64,000 nucleotides of DNA from JBGLNJ01 sp041300525 (GTDB lineage: Bacteria > Chloroflexota > Anaerolineae > Fen-1058): positions 2,728,001 through 2,792,000 of the forward strand of contig JBGLNJ010000001.1 in NCBI GenBank assembly GCA_041300525.1. Reading direction: 5' to 3'. Position numbers and translations under genes: made by a program. A model generated the notes under the pieces. The model did not search any database, was not told where the DNA came from, and saw only the letters and a list, made by a program, of their open reading frames with translations. Shown here one piece after another: positions 35,021 to 43,904 of the stretch (position 1 is its first letter; each line of letters opens with the position of its first letter).

Positions 35021-36544
35021 ATGAAATTGGAAATCGGTTCCTGGTCTGACGTCGGTTGCGTCCGCAAGATCAACGAGGATGCGCTGGGCATGTCTCGCTC
35101 CGGCGATGCGCGCGTCGCGGGCTGGGGAGAATTGTTTCTGGTGGCCGATGGGATGGGCGGGCATACGAGCGGCGAGGTCGCCAGCCGCCTGGCGGTGGAA
35201 AGTGTGCTGCGCTCGTTCAGCGTGTGGACCGGCGACGATGTGCAGACGGCGCTGGTGGGCGCTGTGCAGCAGGCCAACGCCGAAATCTATGCGCAGAGTG
35301 GCGCCGAGCAGTCCGGCCCGGCCCGCATGGGCACGACGCTGGTCGGCGCGCTCGTGCGAGGCAATGAGCTGCACGTGATCAACGTGGGCGATAGCCGCGC
35401 GTACCGGCTGCGCGGCGGCCGGCTGGAGCAGCTTTCGCGCGATCACTCGATCGTGGCCGACCAGGTGGCCAAGGGCTTGATTGACGCCGAGGAGGCTCGT
35501 CAACTGGTCTATCGCAACCGGATTACGCGCGCGCTGGGTCAAAAGCCGGCCGTCGTCGTAGATTATTTCGTGCACACCTGGCAGGCCGGCGATGTGATGG
35601 TTCTGTGCACCGATGGCCTGACGGGGCAAGTGTCCGATGCCGAAATCGCCGCTGTGGTATCGCGCGGCTCACCCGATAAAGCTGCCGCGCGTTTGGTCGA
35701 GCTGGCGAACGAACGCGGCGGGCCGGACAATATCAGTGTGATCGTCGCGCGCGCCGAGATGGATGCGCCAGTCACTCCACCGCGCACGAGCGAGGAACCG
35801 GCGTGGAAGAGATGGGCTTGGCTGTGGCCGTTCGCGCTCATCGCGCTGGCGGCGCTCGTGCTCGTGATAGTGTTGGCGCTTTTGGCCCTCTCAGGCCTCA
35901 TCCCGCTGACGTTGAACCCGCCGGGCTTTTCGGCTACGACTGCTCCGGTGGTACACCCGATCAATCTGTCCGTCGCGGGCGCGCCGCTCGACGCCTGGGC
36001 GCGTGACCTGGGCTATGCCAGTTCTTCCGAGATGCTCAAGCAGGGCCGACTCCAGGGGACGACGTTGACCGTGTCGCCTCGCCGGCCTGGGTTGCTCATC
36101 GCGGGGCGTGTGCGTGGATTCAAGATGGCGGGGCAGGTGAGCGAGTTTCAGGTGACGATGGGCAGCACGACCTACTCTATCACTTGCCCAGCGGGCGGGA
36201 CGTTCAGCACTGCGGCGCGTGTCCGCGAGGGAGATTGGGTCAGCGTGTTGGGACTGATCGAAGCGGACAACCGCGTGCAGGCGATGTTGGTGGATGTGAG
36301 CCGGTCCAAGCTGGGCGGCTTGAGCGCCGAGTGGATCAATGGGTATCGAGGCGCCGAAACCGAGCGCCGCTGGTGGGTCTACACGGTGGCCGGCGGCTAT
36401 ACGATTGGAGATGCTTCGGCGTACGGTATCCAGGACGGCGACCCGGCGTTGGTGTATGCTCAATGGAAACCGGATCGGGTGCAGATTGTCCAGACCACTC
36501 GACTGGGCAAACTGGATGGCGATCATTATACGGTTGTTCCTTGA
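35021..36544 (+). CDS. Membrane-anchored PP2C serine/threonine phosphatase
   Basis: A 507-residue protein. Residues 1-240 are a PP2C catalytic domain: SDVGCVRKINEDALGMS, FLVADGMGGHTSGEVAS (DGMGG motif), MGTTLVGALV, VGDSRAYRL and PDNISVIVA with all metal-binding aspartates. A transmembrane helix near 275-300 (WPFALIALAALVLVIVLALLALSG) is followed by an outside domain of about 200 residues of unknown fold, with LLIAGRVRGFKMAGQ resembling an OB-like or lipoprotein-type strand. It should reverse the kinase encoded upstream. Starts 48 bases after the kinase stop. Confidence 0.9.
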   Translation: MKLEIGSWSDVGCVRKINEDALGMSRSGDARVAGWGELFLVADGMGGHTSGEVASRLAVESVLRSFSVWTGDDVQTALVGAVQQANAEIYAQSGAEQSGPARMGTTLVGALVRGNELHVINVGDSRAYRLRGGRLEQLSRDHSIVADQVAKGLIDAEEARQLVYRNRITRALGQKPAVVVDYFVHTWQAGDVMVLCTDGLTGQVSDAEIAAVVSRGSPDKAAARLVELANERGGPDNISVIVARAEMDAPVTPPRTSEEPAWKRWAWLWPFALIALAALVLVIVLALLALSGLIPLTLNPPGFSATTAPVVHPINLSVAGAPLDAWARDLGYASSSEMLKQGRLQGTTLTVSPRRPGLLIAGRVRGFKMAGQVSEFQVTMGSTTYSITCPAGGTFSTAARVREGDWVSVLGLIEADNRVQAMLVDVSRSKLGGLSAEWINGYRGAETERRWWVYTVAGGYTIGDASAYGIQDGDPALVYAQWKPDRVQIVQTTRLGKLDGDHYTVVP

Positions 36545-36567
36545 TAGGCAACGAGAGGAGAATGTGC

Positions 36568-37848
36568 ATGTCCGACGAATTGCAGATCACCTTTGCTCAA
36601 GGCACCGATGTGGGCGTGGTGCGCGATCACAATGAAGATTGGGTGATGATTAAAGACCCCAGCGACCCCGCCCTGCAGCGCAAGGGGCGGCTGTTCATCG
36701 TTGCGGACGGGATGGGCGGCTACCAGGCCGGCGAAGTTGCCAGCCGGATAGCGGGCGAAACCGTCCAGCGCGAGTATTATGCGGACCCTTCGGCTGACCC
36801 GACGGCGCGATTGCGGAACGCCGTACAGGCGGCGAATGGCGAGGTGTACCGCTCGGCGCAAGGCAGCACGTCCCACGCCGGGATGGGCACCACAATGGTG
36901 GTGACGGCCTTGATTGACAACAAGGCGTATATTGCGAGTGTAGGCGACAGCCGCGCCTACGTCATTCACCAGAACGTGCTATCTCAGATCACGCAAGACC
37001 ATTCCTTCGTCGGCGAGCAGATACGAGCCGGCATCTTGACCAAAGAGCAGGCCAGGGTGCATCCGCAGCGCAACGTCATCACGCGCGCGCTCGGCTCACA
37101 GTCCACCGTCCAGGTAGATACCTTTGTCGGTGAGCTTTTGGAGGGCGATGTCCTGGTCATGTGCACGGACGGCTTGACCGGCCACGTCCCGGAAGATCGC
37201 ATTCTCAATGTGGTGACACAACTGCCGCCGGAGCAAGCCGTGGCGCAGTTGATCCAGATGGCGAAGGACGATGGCGGGACGGACAACATTACGGCGATTG
37301 TGCTGCGCGTTGGCCCGCCACTCCACAACGGGGCTATCACCGCGCCTGTGCCCCAACCTCAAGGCGAGACGACGATGGTGGTGATGCCGCAGCCTCAGGC
37401 CAAAGCGACCCTGGCCCGAGCGGCGGTCACGCCCAAGAGGAAGGGCGGGGTGGGTGTGGTTTGGTTTGTCGTCGGCGTGTTGATCGCGTTGATGGCTGTG
37501 GGCGCTGTGGGTGTGGTGGCGTTGAGCATGAGCGGCAGTCTGTTGCGCGGCTTTTGGGGGGCCGCGACGCCGACGGCGACCACTGCTTTGCCGCCGGCGC
37601 TTCCTACAGCTACCCCCATGAAAGCGACGGCCACGGTCACGCCACCTGCGCCAACTTCTACCATCGCGCCCACGTTCACATCCACATTCACGCCAACGCC
37701 TACGCACACGCCGCGTCCTCCTCTGCTTCCGGCGTTAGGGGCGAGTGCGACGCCATCGCCCAGCGCGTCGCCCTCTGCCACGCCGACCAACAGTGAAGGC
37801 GGGACGTCGGCGCCCACCGTGACGCTGACGCCGACGACAAAGCCGTGA
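36568..37848 (+). CDS. Membrane-anchored PP2C phosphatase with Pro/Thr-rich tail
   Basis: A 426-residue protein with a second complete PP2C domain (GTDVGVVRDHNEDWVMI, FIVADGMGGYQAGEVAS, MGTTMVVTALI, VGDSRAYVIH, TDNITAIVLRV), a positively charged stretch and membrane helix (VVWFVVGVLIALMAVGAVGVVALSM), and an outside tail of about 110 residues made of Thr/Pro/Ala-rich repeats ending TPTTKP, the type that is O-glycosylated or spans the cell wall. ATG 36568 has GAGAGGAG seven bases upstream (ATG 36562 is too close). Downstream of the first PP2C by 24 bases; same operon. Confidence 0.9.
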   Translation: MSDELQITFAQGTDVGVVRDHNEDWVMIKDPSDPALQRKGRLFIVADGMGGYQAGEVASRIAGETVQREYYADPSADPTARLRNAVQAANGEVYRSAQGSTSHAGMGTTMVVTALIDNKAYIASVGDSRAYVIHQNVLSQITQDHSFVGEQIRAGILTKEQARVHPQRNVITRALGSQSTVQVDTFVGELLEGDVLVMCTDGLTGHVPEDRILNVVTQLPPEQAVAQLIQMAKDDGGTDNITAIVLRVGPPLHNGAITAPVPQPQGETTMVVMPQPQAKATLARAAVTPKRKGGVGVVWFVVGVLIALMAVGAVGVVALSMSGSLLRGFWGAATPTATTALPPALPTATPMKATATVTPPAPTSTIAPTFTSTFTPTPTHTPRPPLLPALGASATPSPSASPSATPTNSEGGTSAPTVTLTPTTKP

Positions 37849-37850
37849 TC

Positions 37851-37932
37851 CCCGATGGTAAACCATCGGGCTGAGAGCCAAGCCAGCTAAAGCTGGCTGC
37901 CCCCGTGGTTGTTCAGCCCGGTTTACCGGGCT
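37851..37932. repeat. REP-like hairpin cluster, left of the transposase
   Basis: Three perfect hairpins with 2-base loops: 37851-37870 (9-bp arms), 37881-37898 (8 bp) and 37915-37932 (8 bp). Bases 37851-37899 are repeated at 38365-38413 with one mismatch in 49. Confidence 0.9.
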
Positions 37933-37959
37933 TGAGGTCGGCAAGGCGCAAGGTGAACG

Positions 37960-38388
37960 ATGCCGTTTTGGAGATTGTACTACCATATCGTTTGGGCTAC
38001 CTATAAGCGTGAGCCGTTGATTACGCCGGAGATAGAGCGCGATCTCTATGGCTACTTGATTGGCAAATCTGTGTCTCAAGAGGCAATTGTGCATGCGGTC
38101 AATGGCATACAAGATCACGTTCATGTTGTGGTTTCGATCCCACCCAAAGTTGCTGTGGCAACATTCGTCGGTTTGCTCAAAGGTAGTAGTTCTCATCACA
38201 TCAATCACGAGCCGGGCGCCTCTGGCAATTTCGGTTGGCAGGATGAATATGGCGTCGCGTCGTTCGGCGAAGGTTATCTTGCGCGCGCAGTCGAATATGT
38301 CCAACGCCAGAAGGAGCATCACCGCGCTGGTGATTTGTGGGACGTCTTTGAACGCATTGATAATCCCGATGGTAAACCTTCGGGCTGA
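37960..38388 (+). CDS. REP-associated tyrosine transposase (RAYT, TnpA_REP)
   Basis: A 142-residue Y1 transposase of the IS200-like REP-associated group: the HUH pair lies in DHVHVVVS, and WQDEYGVASFG with the tyrosine-bearing helix ARAVEYVQRQKEHH carries the catalytic region. Such proteins cut and join single-stranded REP hairpins. It is flanked by hairpin clusters that are direct repeats, and the last codons and stop come from the right-hand repeat (NPDGKPSG). ATG 37960 has AGGTGA close upstream. The element looks intact and potentially able to move. Confidence 0.85.
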   Translation: MPFWRLYYHIVWATYKREPLITPEIERDLYGYLIGKSVSQEAIVHAVNGIQDHVHVVVSIPPKVAVATFVGLLKGSSSHHINHEPGASGNFGWQDEYGVASFGEGYLARAVEYVQRQKEHHRAGDLWDVFERIDNPDGKPSG

Positions 38389-38413
38389 GAGCCAAGCCAG
38401 CTAAAGCTGGCTG
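38365..38413. repeat. REP-like hairpin repeat, right of the transposase
   Basis: A 49-base copy of 37851-37899 that overlaps the 3' end of the transposase gene. It contains the imperfect CCCGATGGT/ACCTTCGGG and the perfect AGCCAGCT/AGCTGGCT hairpins. Confidence 0.9.
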
Positions 38414-38528
38414 TGTCTTGAGCTATCAACCTGACCATTCACGGTCGGGAACCAGGAGGAATTTGTGAACCCTCAATTTGATCGAACGCGACGATTGCTC
38501 ATCGTCTCCAATCAGCAATGGAGAAAAC

Positions 38529-39122
38529 ATGACTCGCATCGCTATTCTCATTTCGGGCTTTGGCTCGAACCAGCAGGCGATCATGGATGCGGCCGCGGAT
38601 GGGCGATTGCCCGGCGTCAAAGTCGCATTGGTCGTCTCCAATCGCAAAGACGCCTACGGCATCCAGCGAGCCATTCAGGCGGCTGTGCCGGTCGTGTACT
38701 TTCCACTTGCGCCATACACCAGGGCTGGCCGTCCGCGCCAAGAATACGACGCGGCGCTGGCGGGTATCGTCCGAGCCTTTGACGCGAATTGGGTGGTGCA
38801 GGCTGGTTGGATGCACGTCTTTACCAACGCTTTTCTTCAACAGTTCCCCTCGCGAGTGGTCAACTTGCACCCCGCGCTGCCCGGCATGTTCCCTGGGAAG
38901 CATGGCATCCAAGAAGCTTATAAAGCCTACCAGCAAGGCCAAATCACTCATACCGGCGTCATGGTACATCTGGTTCCTGACGAAGGCGTGGACGCAGGCC
39001 CCGTCGTGGCAAAGATACAAGTGCCGATTCATCCGGGGGATACGCTTGAAGAGTTGGAAACACGCATCCATGCGGCAGAGCGCGAGTTGCTGGTGCAAGC
39101 GTTGCGCGAGCTGCTGTGCTAA
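38529..39122 (+). CDS. purN: Phosphoribosylglycinamide formyltransferase PurN
   Basis: A 197-residue GART transformylase that uses 10-formyltetrahydrofolate in the third step of purine synthesis. The signatures are ILISGFGSNQQAIMDA for phosphate binding, NLHPALPGMFPGKHG with the catalytic asparagine and histidine, and HTGVMVHLVPDEGVDAGP with the catalytic aspartate. Start ATG 38529 with GGAGA six bases before. A stand-alone purH-type gene follows after 42 bases, so the two purine genes form an operon. Confidence 0.9.
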   Translation: MTRIAILISGFGSNQQAIMDAAADGRLPGVKVALVVSNRKDAYGIQRAIQAAVPVVYFPLAPYTRAGRPRQEYDAALAGIVRAFDANWVVQAGWMHVFTNAFLQQFPSRVVNLHPALPGMFPGKHGIQEAYKAYQQGQITHTGVMVHLVPDEGVDAGPVVAKIQVPIHPGDTLEELETRIHAAERELLVQALRELLC

Positions 39123-39164
39123 CCGTTGTAAAATCTGTGCGAATCCATTTCCAAAGGAGTTGAC

Positions 39165-39857
39165 ATGGCTGGAAATATCGTGCGCCAGGCAGACGATTGG
39201 GTAAAGATTCAGCGCGTCCTGGTAAGCGTGTCGGATAAAACGGGGCTGGACTTGCTCATCCCTGGCTTGGTCGAGATTAATCCCGACATTCACTTTTACT
39301 CGACGGGCGGGACGTACAGCGCCATCGCCGAGATTCTGGGCGCGGCCAAATCGGGCCACCACCTGACGCAGGTCTCGGACTATACCGGCCAGCCGGAAAC
39401 GCAAGGCGGGCTGGTCAAGACGTTGGATTTCAAAATCTATCTGGGTCTGCTCACCGAAACGTACAACAGCTTCCACCAGGCTGACCTGGTTCGCGCCAAC
39501 TCGGCGCCGCTGGACATGGTCGTGGTCAACCTCTACCCGTTTGAGGCGACCGTCGCTCGCCAGGGCGTGAGCGTGGAAGAAGCGCGGGCCAACATTGACA
39601 TCGGCGGCCCGTGCATGATTCGCGCTGCGGCCAAGAACTATTTGCGCGTGGCCCCGGTGGTTGATCCGGCGGACTATGTCGAACTGCTTGCGCTTTTGAA
39701 GGCTGACGGCGGCAAGCTGAACTTGGTCAAGCGCTTTGAGTTGGCCCGCAAAGCCTTTGCGCTCACCGCCCGGTACGACACGGCCATCAGCGAGTTCCTG
39801 GCCAAGCAGAATCCGGAGGCGGCGCCATCCGTTTACGTGCTGTTAGGCGGCCACTGA
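39165..39857 (+). CDS. IMP cyclohydrolase, stand-alone N-terminal domain of PurH
   Basis: A 230-residue protein corresponding to the first half of bifunctional PurH: VKIQRVLVSVSDKTGL, YSTGGTYSAI, VSDYTGQPETQGGLVKTLDFKIYLGLL, DMVVVNLYPFEATV and NIDIGGPCMIRAAAKN. It closes the imidazole ring of FAICAR to give IMP. PurH normally carries an AICAR transformylase domain of another 300 residues; this gene stops after residue 230 with a normal-looking end (YVLLGGH) and a new gene begins 75 bases later. Stand-alone cyclohydrolases are known in some bacteria. ATG 39165 has AAAGGAG. Gene symbol left blank because the transformylase part is absent. Confidence 0.8.
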   Translation: MAGNIVRQADDWVKIQRVLVSVSDKTGLDLLIPGLVEINPDIHFYSTGGTYSAIAEILGAAKSGHHLTQVSDYTGQPETQGGLVKTLDFKIYLGLLTETYNSFHQADLVRANSAPLDMVVVNLYPFEATVARQGVSVEEARANIDIGGPCMIRAAAKNYLRVAPVVDPADYVELLALLKADGGKLNLVKRFELARKAFALTARYDTAISEFLAKQNPEAAPSVYVLLGGH

Positions 39858-39931
39858 GAGCAATCAGATGCGCCGATGTCCGTCAAGGCGCTCACCTATC
39901 AGGCTCTCGTTGAATAAGGAGAAACTCGACA

Positions 39932-40398
39932 GTGCCAACATCCTTTCTCATCACGGGAGGCGCAGGCTTCCTGGGCATCAATCTCACCCGGCATCTGCTG
40001 TCGAAGGGACAGCGTGTCACTTCGCTCGACATTGCCCCGTTCGACTATGAGGATGTTCGCCGCCAGGTCAGGGTCATCACCGGCGACGTCCGCGACCGCG
40101 CTGCGGTCCAGTCCGCTTTGGACGGCATTGACATCGTCGTGCACACGGCCGCGGCGCTGCCGTTGTACAAAGCGGAGGATATTTTCTCCACCGAGGTGGA
40201 GGGCACGTGCAATGTGCTACACGAAGCGCATCTCAAAAAGATAGAACGCGTCATCCACATCTCGTCGTCGGCCGTCTACGGCGTACCCGATCACCATCCG
40301 CTGTTAGAGACCGATCAGATGCAGGGGGTTGGCCCCTACGGTCAAGCCAAGGTGTTGGCCGAACAAGTCTGCCAGGAATATCGCGCCAAAGGTATCCT
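39932..40398 (+). pseudogene. NAD-dependent epimerase/dehydratase, N-terminal fragment
   Basis: The extended SDR N-terminus is clear: FLITGGAGFLGINLTRHLL for NAD binding, GDVRDRAAVQSALDGIDIVVHTAA and SSSAVYG, with YGQAKVLAE carrying the catalytic tyrosine and lysine. The gene is cut at about 40398 after CQEYRAKG, where transposon DNA begins. About 160 of 310 or more residues remain, without the substrate domain. GTG 39932 has AAGGAG nine bases upstream. Confidence 0.8.
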
Positions 40399-40464
40399 CT
40401 CAATAACTACCGGGAGGGTTGGACCAGTCAGGACTGACCCCGCCTGCATGGAGCCATGAGGGCC

Positions 40465-40504
40465 AAAAAAGCGGGGTGAGTCAATTGACTGACCCCGCTT
40501 TTCC
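40465..40504. terminator. Bidirectional rho-independent terminator-like hairpin
   Basis: An A-run is followed by GCGGGGT, a 14-base loop, ACCCCGC and a T-run, so either strand could terminate. It lies just beyond the 3' end of the transposase gene. Confidence 0.7.
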
Positions 40505-40539
40505 CGGCGGCGCAAAGCTTGGACGTGCTCTTTAACAAC

Positions 40540-41454
40540 TCAATCGGATTCGGCCAACTGCAAACGCAAGCGTTGCAAGAAGCGCAGGTTGATCAGGAGA
40601 TAAATGAGCGTGTTCTGGTTCGCAATGGCGGGGCCGTTGCGCAGATGAGGTCGCTCAATGCCAAGTGCAACGGCTTGGGAGTTGATGCGTTCGGTGGCGG
40701 AGCGTTGACGATAGATCTGTTTATACAGGTCGCTGTCGCGGTCGAGCGTGTAGCGCAAGCGGGCGCCGATACTGATGGGCATCATGGCTGTGCAGCCTTG
40801 CTTCTTGGCGTTGGGGTGATGAATAGGACAACCTTTCTTTCGAGCGGGTTGCTCGCGGAAGGGACACACATATTTACCGCGCTCGTGTTCCACGAGGCAG
40901 GTGGTGCGATCGATGTAGGTGAACTTGAGTGGCATGGCCAAGCTGGCAGCGCAGAGGGGCAGACCGGCGGGATCGAACTGGCGACCGTGTTGGGTGTAGC
41001 CACCTTTACCCGCAAAGGGGACCGCGGCAAACCCGCTGGCGGGGTCATTTTCACGATAGAAATGGGCATAAACGTACCAGGCATCGAAGGCAGCATCGAA
41101 GGTGCCATAGCGTGGCCGATAGCCGAGGCGCTCCTCGGTCAGGCGCATCAGCGGGAAAAAGTAGGAGACATCGCCGTGGTCAAAGGGCTGGGTCAATTCG
41201 GCCAGCACGAATTCTCCCCAGCCAGGCACTTTAGCGACGACGAGGCCGGAGCCATAGCCCCAGTAATATTCACCGATTTTCGCGCGGGCCGCCGCGATGG
41301 GATTGCGAGTCGGTGTAGGTTCGGTGGGGGACTGGTTGCGGCGGCGCTTGCAACCGAGGCGACAATCAGGATCACCGGGCGGTTGCTTGGTTTTGTCGTA
41401 GCGGTTTTTGACATAGGCTTTAGGATTATTTTCCTTGACCCAGGCTATCACATG
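40540..41454 (-). pseudogene. DDE transposase, C-terminal exon
   Basis: The minus-strand frame continues the transposase interrupted at 43905: HVIAWVKENNPKAYVKNRYD, DCRLGCKRRRNQ, EYYWGYGSGLVVAKVPGWGEFVLAEL, YGTFDAAFDAWYVYAHF with the second catalytic aspartate, and RSATERINSQAVALGIERP with the glutamate, ending at codon TGA 40540. Its first codon lies at the intron edge. The full protein is about 460 residues. It resembles IS1182/IS5-type DDE transposases; the family is not certain. The antisense intron cannot be removed from this transcript, so the gene is inactive. Confidence 0.8.
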
Positions 41455-41980
41455 GTGCGCCGCATGACGGCATGGAGGATTGTGCGAAACGCATCACAGG
41501 TTGAGGATAGACCTGTGAGGTTAGCCGACTGACCGAAAAGGGAAACCTGGACGGGACAATAGCATGTCGGAAAAGGGACCAACTGAGAAGCCGTGTATCA
41601 GAATCGGAGTCCCAAGACCTGGATGATATGGGTAAAGCTACACTGCTTCAAGTCTAGTGGCAAGTTGGAGACTAGCCCTCCCACGACACAACGGCTAAGG
41701 TCGTGCCCCAGTAACAACATCTAGAACACATGGAGATGCGAAATCCTCTCGCTGGGAACATTGGTCAATGAGACCTATCAAGCCACGAACGGACACCCTA
41801 CGTCATCCCGACAACGTCCTCTGTGACTGTACTGCGGGATCGCCTACGGGGCGCGAGCCCTAGGGCGACGGAAACCCCATAGTAGTCGGTGGTGTGACGC
41901 CCACCCACGGCGGTTGGGAAAGCCAACTACAGGGCGAAGGGGGTTAGGAATTCGGGCTTGAAGAAATGGGAGGTATGCGA

Positions 41981-43807
41981 ATGCAGACCGCCGAACAAAT
42001 CTTGCAAGCACTACGCAAAATGGGAGAGAAACGAATTCCACTGACACGGGTCTATCGGTGTCTATTCAGCGAGGACTTGTTCCTGGCTGCGTATGACAAG
42101 ATAGGCCGCAACAAAGGGGCGTTGACGCCTGGAACGGCAGATGACACAGCGGACGGAATGAGCCTGAAACGCATTCACACTCTCATCGAGCAACTCCGGC
42201 AAGAGAAGTTTCGTTTCCGTCCATCACGGCGTACCCATGTCCCAAAGAAAAGCGGAGGGTTACGTCCCCTCGGCCTACCAAACTTTTCAGAAAAGTTAGT
42301 GCAAGAGGTGCTCCGCATGGTGCTCGAAGCCTACTACGAACCTCGCTTTCGGGATAGTTCACATGGCTTTCGTCCCGGACGCGGATGCCACACGGCACTG
42401 ACGCACCTTCACCACAAGTTTGGGGGAACGGCCTGGTTCATCGAAGGCGATATCCGAGGCTGTTTTGACAACGTGGATCATCAAGTGTTGATGGACATTC
42501 TGTCCAGAGATATTCAGGATGGCCGGTTGCTCAATCTGATTCGGATGGGCCTGGAAGCGGGATATATGGAGGACTGGAAGTACAACCAGACGTACAGTGG
42601 TGTACCCCAGGGCGGCGTACTCAGCCCGCTGTTGTCCAACATATATCTGCACGAACTGGATGTGTTCATCGAAGATGTGCTCATGCCACAGCATACGCGG
42701 GGCAAGCATCGTGCATCCAATCTGGAATACTGTCGAATCGGATACCGAATCGAATGTGCCCGTGAGGCAGGCGACCATCAAAGAGTTCGGACATTGGAGC
42801 AGCAGCGATACCAACTCCCGTCCCAAGACACCTATGACCCGAACTACCGACGGCTCAAGTACTGCCGCTATGCTGACGATTTCCTTCTGGGTTTCATCGG
42901 CCCTAAATCGGAAGCGGAGGCCATCAAAGAAGCCATCGCTGTGTTCCTGAAGGACAAACTACATCTGGAAATGAGTGCATCCAAAACCCTCATCACACAT
43001 GCACGCACCGAACATGCCAAGTTTCTGGGATACGCCGTCAGCATCTATCAAGCCGATACTCGACTGACACCCGTACAGTACGATGGAAAAATCGTCAAGC
43101 GCCGCAATCTCAATGGAAGCGTGCGGTTGGGTGTCCCCTATGGCGCGGTGAACGAGTGGGCCAAACGCTACCAACGGAATGGCAAGCCCATCCAAGAAGC
43201 GGCCATACTGCACTACTCGGACGCGCAAATCATCGAACTGTACCAGCAACGGTTTCGGGGCTTGGCAGAATATTACAAGTATGCCGTAGACCGAGACCAA
43301 CTGAGCAAACTCAAATACGTGATGGAGGTCGCTCTGACCAAGACACTGGCAAACAAATTCCGAACCAGTGTTGCCCACATCTATCGAAAGTATCGGGGAA
43401 CCTGCCTGGTAGATGGCTATGCTTACAAAACACTGCAAGTCCAGATACCCACCAAGAATGGAACCTTCACTATCCACTGGGGCGGCATCTCCCTCAGAAT
43501 CATCAAGCCAGGTAGTGAATCCATACATGACGCCATCCGGCCAGAGGAGAGGGCATTGGCTCATCAGAAGAGCGATCTCATCCAGCGGCTACAAGTGAAC
43601 GCCTGCGAACTATGTGGCTCTCACGAGGACTGCCAGATACATCACATCCACAAGTTATCCGACCTGAAAAAACGCTGGCAAGGCCGCCAAGAAAAACCCC
43701 CGTGGGTCAAGGCGATGATTGCGATACGACGCAAAACGCTGGTGGTATGCGCCAAGTGTCACGTGGATATTCATGCGGGAAGGCCAACTCCCAAGAAACG
43801 TATATGA
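41981..43807 (+). CDS. ltrA: Group II intron reverse transcriptase/maturase with HNH endonuclease
   Basis: A 608-residue maturase. It has RT motifs 1-7 including PLGLPNFSEKLVQEV, GFRPGRGCHTAL, EGDIRGCFDNVDHQ, GVPQGGVLSPLLSNIYLHELD and the catalytic YADDFLLGF near residue 297, an X/maturase domain, and a C-terminal HNH endonuclease (CELCGSHEDCQIHHIHKL and CAKCHVDIHAG, zinc cysteines present). It would splice the intron and copy it into new sites. ATG 41981 is chosen because GGGAGGT lies seven bases before it; ATG 41966 and 41975 are alternatives. All catalytic residues are intact, so the intron may be mobile. Confidence 0.9.
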   Translation: MQTAEQILQALRKMGEKRIPLTRVYRCLFSEDLFLAAYDKIGRNKGALTPGTADDTADGMSLKRIHTLIEQLRQEKFRFRPSRRTHVPKKSGGLRPLGLPNFSEKLVQEVLRMVLEAYYEPRFRDSSHGFRPGRGCHTALTHLHHKFGGTAWFIEGDIRGCFDNVDHQVLMDILSRDIQDGRLLNLIRMGLEAGYMEDWKYNQTYSGVPQGGVLSPLLSNIYLHELDVFIEDVLMPQHTRGKHRASNLEYCRIGYRIECAREAGDHQRVRTLEQQRYQLPSQDTYDPNYRRLKYCRYADDFLLGFIGPKSEAEAIKEAIAVFLKDKLHLEMSASKTLITHARTEHAKFLGYAVSIYQADTRLTPVQYDGKIVKRRNLNGSVRLGVPYGAVNEWAKRYQRNGKPIQEAAILHYSDAQIIELYQQRFRGLAEYYKYAVDRDQLSKLKYVMEVALTKTLANKFRTSVAHIYRKYRGTCLVDGYAYKTLQVQIPTKNGTFTIHWGGISLRIIKPGSESIHDAIRPEERALAHQKSDLIQRLQVNACELCGSHEDCQIHHIHKLSDLKKRWQGRQEKPPWVKAMIAIRRKTLVVCAKCHVDIHAGRPTPKKRI

Positions 43808-43815
43808 GTTCTGGA

Positions 43816-43849
43816 GAGCCGTGTAATGGGAAACTATTACGCACGGTTC
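43816..43849 (+). ncRNA. Group II intron domain V
   Basis: A 34-base hairpin with AGC catalytic triad (43817-43819), a GAAA tetraloop (43830-43833) and a 2-base bulge (43841-43842), the conserved active core of group II introns. Confidence 0.9.
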
Positions 43850-43904
43850 GGAGGGGGGTCTGTGGAAAAGTGCCGCAAGGTAACTCGCCACTTTCCTACC
43901 CTAC

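Larger units (their letters stand above)
41455..43904 (+). mobile_element. Group II intron, 2450 bases, antisense to the transposase
   Basis: Begins GTGCGCC and ends CCTACCCTAC. Joining the flanks on paper (…CACATG with TTTGGTATCGAG…) restores the transposase frame on the minus strand as LDTKHVIAW, so both boundaries are fixed by the host gene. The intron encodes a reverse transcriptase/maturase, and its 3' end has a canonical domain V and a stem with a bulged A (domain VI). Confidence 0.9.

Noticed and set aside
38465..38782. GTG 38465 with a perfect AGGAGG ribosome site
   Set aside because: The frame runs into purN in another frame and has no recognisable product; it may be the start of a lost gene, but the evidence is too thin.
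40519..41532. A 337-codon open frame on the plus strand
   Set aside because: Antisense to the transposase C-terminal exon with DDE motifs; the plus frame resembles no protein.
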